Below are positions 19,679 through 20,552 of a stretch of 20,552 bases of DNA, in pieces. Within the stretch, counting starts at the first letter, position 1. Every line of letters begins with the position of its first letter. The stretch lies in the NCBI GenBank assembly GCA_016716085.1, contig JADJWY010000011.1:1-20552 (forward strand), given 5' to 3'. Position numbers and translations under genes: made by a program. Source of the stretch: Hahellaceae bacterium (GTDB lineage: Bacteria; Pseudomonadota; Gammaproteobacteria; Pseudomonadales; Oleiphilaceae). The notes under the pieces were generated by a model. That model had not been told where the DNA came from, did no database searches, and worked only from the letters and a program-made list of their open reading frames with translations.

Positions 19679-20552
19679 ATGCGAACTGACACCCCCGACC
19701 GTTAACCGTGATTCTGCCGGGGGTCATTACATTGGCCGCCGTGTCTTTTTTGTGGGGATCGTTTTACACCATCGAAGAAGGTCATGTCGGCATCGTCAAA
19801 CGCTTCTCCGAGGCCAAAGAGCAGGTGAATCGGTCTGCATTTCAAGATACCGTTCGTCGATACCATTGGGGGTTATCGAAGTGCGCACCCGCAAGAACAC
19901 GGAGGTATTGCCGGCCGCCTCCAGTGAGCAAATGCCTCTCGATGCGGAAGTGTCTGTGAACTGGACGGTCGATAAAGCGTCCGCTTTCAAGCTCTTCGTG
20001 GAATATGGCACCGGATCAGTTTGAATCACGGATCCTCGGATACGCGGCTGCGTAGTGCGGCCAAGGCGGCGATTTCCCGCTACACGGCCGAGCAAATCAT
20101 CGTGAATCGAGCCAGTGTGATTTCTGAAATTGCGTCCGGAGCTGGATGACACCATGGCGAATTATCAAGTGAAGCTCGACTCGGTGCAGTTGGATAACGT
20201 AAACCTGCCCAATGTTTACCTGCAGTCCATTCAAACCCAACAAACCCAGAAGAACCTCGCTGAGGCGGAAAAATATACACTGGAAAAGCAAAAAGTTAGT
20301 GGCCCAACAGGCGGTGAATAGGCCGAAGCGGAAGCGAAAATCCACCGAGTTGAGAGCGACCGCAGAAGCCAATGCCATCCGCACATGACCGGTTTAAGAA
20401 GCCGAGGCCATTGAAGCCAAAGCACGCGCCCTCAAAAACAACCCCCCCTGATCGTGCAGCTCACGCTGGCTCAGAAGTGGGACGGTGCCCAGCCGAAGAT
20501 GATTGCGGGCGACAGTGGCCTGATTCTGCAGATGAAAACCCGGTCGAGTAGT
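19679..20552 (+). CDS. SPFH/prohibitin-family membrane protein, frameshifted, 3' end at or beyond window edge
   Basis: A membrane-anchored SPFH (band 7) protein, likely a membrane-scaffold assembly subunit. The ATG (19679-19681) has GGAG 9 bases upstream. After one shift a single N-terminal membrane helix appears (VILPGVITLAAVSFLWGSFY). The SPFH domain follows: IEEGHVGIVKRFSEAKEQVN, GLHFKIPFVDTI (restored by a shift), VIEVRTRKNTEVLPAASSEQ, DAEVSVNWTVDKASAFKLFV, LRSAAKAAISRYTAEQI and VKLDSVQLDNVNLPNVYLQS. A long charged coiled coil comes next (QTQQTQKNLAEAEKYTLEKQK), rich in Ala/Glu as in prohibitins, then NPLIVQLTLAQKWDG. No stop is seen in frame by 20552. It resembles prohibitin-type proteins more than HflC/HflK because of the C-terminal coil. 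No NfeD-like partner is visible. At least six frameshifts. Confidence 0.85.

Overview
The window looks like chromosomal DNA from a Gram-negative, polysaccharide-degrading gammaproteobacterium. The case rests on opgG-opgH (osmoregulated periplasmic glucan synthesis), a large secreted modular carbohydrate esterase, a formylglycine-type sulfatase, an Agd3-like deacetylase and DUF1840. A marine or plant-biomass Cellvibrionales-type bacterium would fit, but that is inference. I found no tRNA, rRNA, CRISPR array, insertion sequence or phage gene.

Layout: (1) 1-911, + strand, C-terminal part of a HAMP/HisKA/HATPase sensor kinase, cut by the left edge. (2) 951-4621, - strand, opgG then opgH as a tight operon. 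(3) 4622-4868, divergent intergenic region with a 10-bp inverted repeat. (4) 4869-8475, + strand, secreted multidomain CE3-like esterase. (5) 8472-9605, - strand, alpha/beta-hydrolase-OsmC fusion, convergent with (4). (6) 9704-10015, + strand, DUF1840 protein; 10002-10595, - strand, unknown membrane protein. (7) 10689-12239, + strand, acyl-CoA synthetase. (8) 12274-12903, - strand, glutathione S-transferase; 12968-15242, - strand, octahaem cytochrome c with TPRs. (9) 15262 to about 15440, - strand, C-terminal stub of a HAD-type hydrolase, butted head-to-head against (10) an Agd3-like polysaccharide deacetylase, + strand, to 17809. (11) 18010-19604, + strand, arylsulfatase. (12) 19679 to the right edge, + strand, SPFH/prohibitin-like membrane protein.

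Most large genes are split by many single-base frameshifts although their homology runs on across frames. Four genes (8472-9605, 9704-10015, 10002-10595 and the GST) are fully open, and the cytochrome gene has one shift. The uneven density of indels, which always preserve homology, points to an uncorrected low-coverage assembly more than to real gene decay. I therefore annotate reconstructed genes, not the broken pieces.

Functionally, the esterase, deacetylase and sulfatase would all remove substituents (acetyl esters, N-acetyl groups, sulfate) from extracellular glycans. They are not one operon, and each of the last two has its own terminator. The most unusual item is the Agd3-like deacetylase: a DNRLRE-type domain appears to be inserted between the two metal-binding motifs of its catalytic domain, and its 5' end is missing at the same point where the opposing HAD gene loses its own 5' end.
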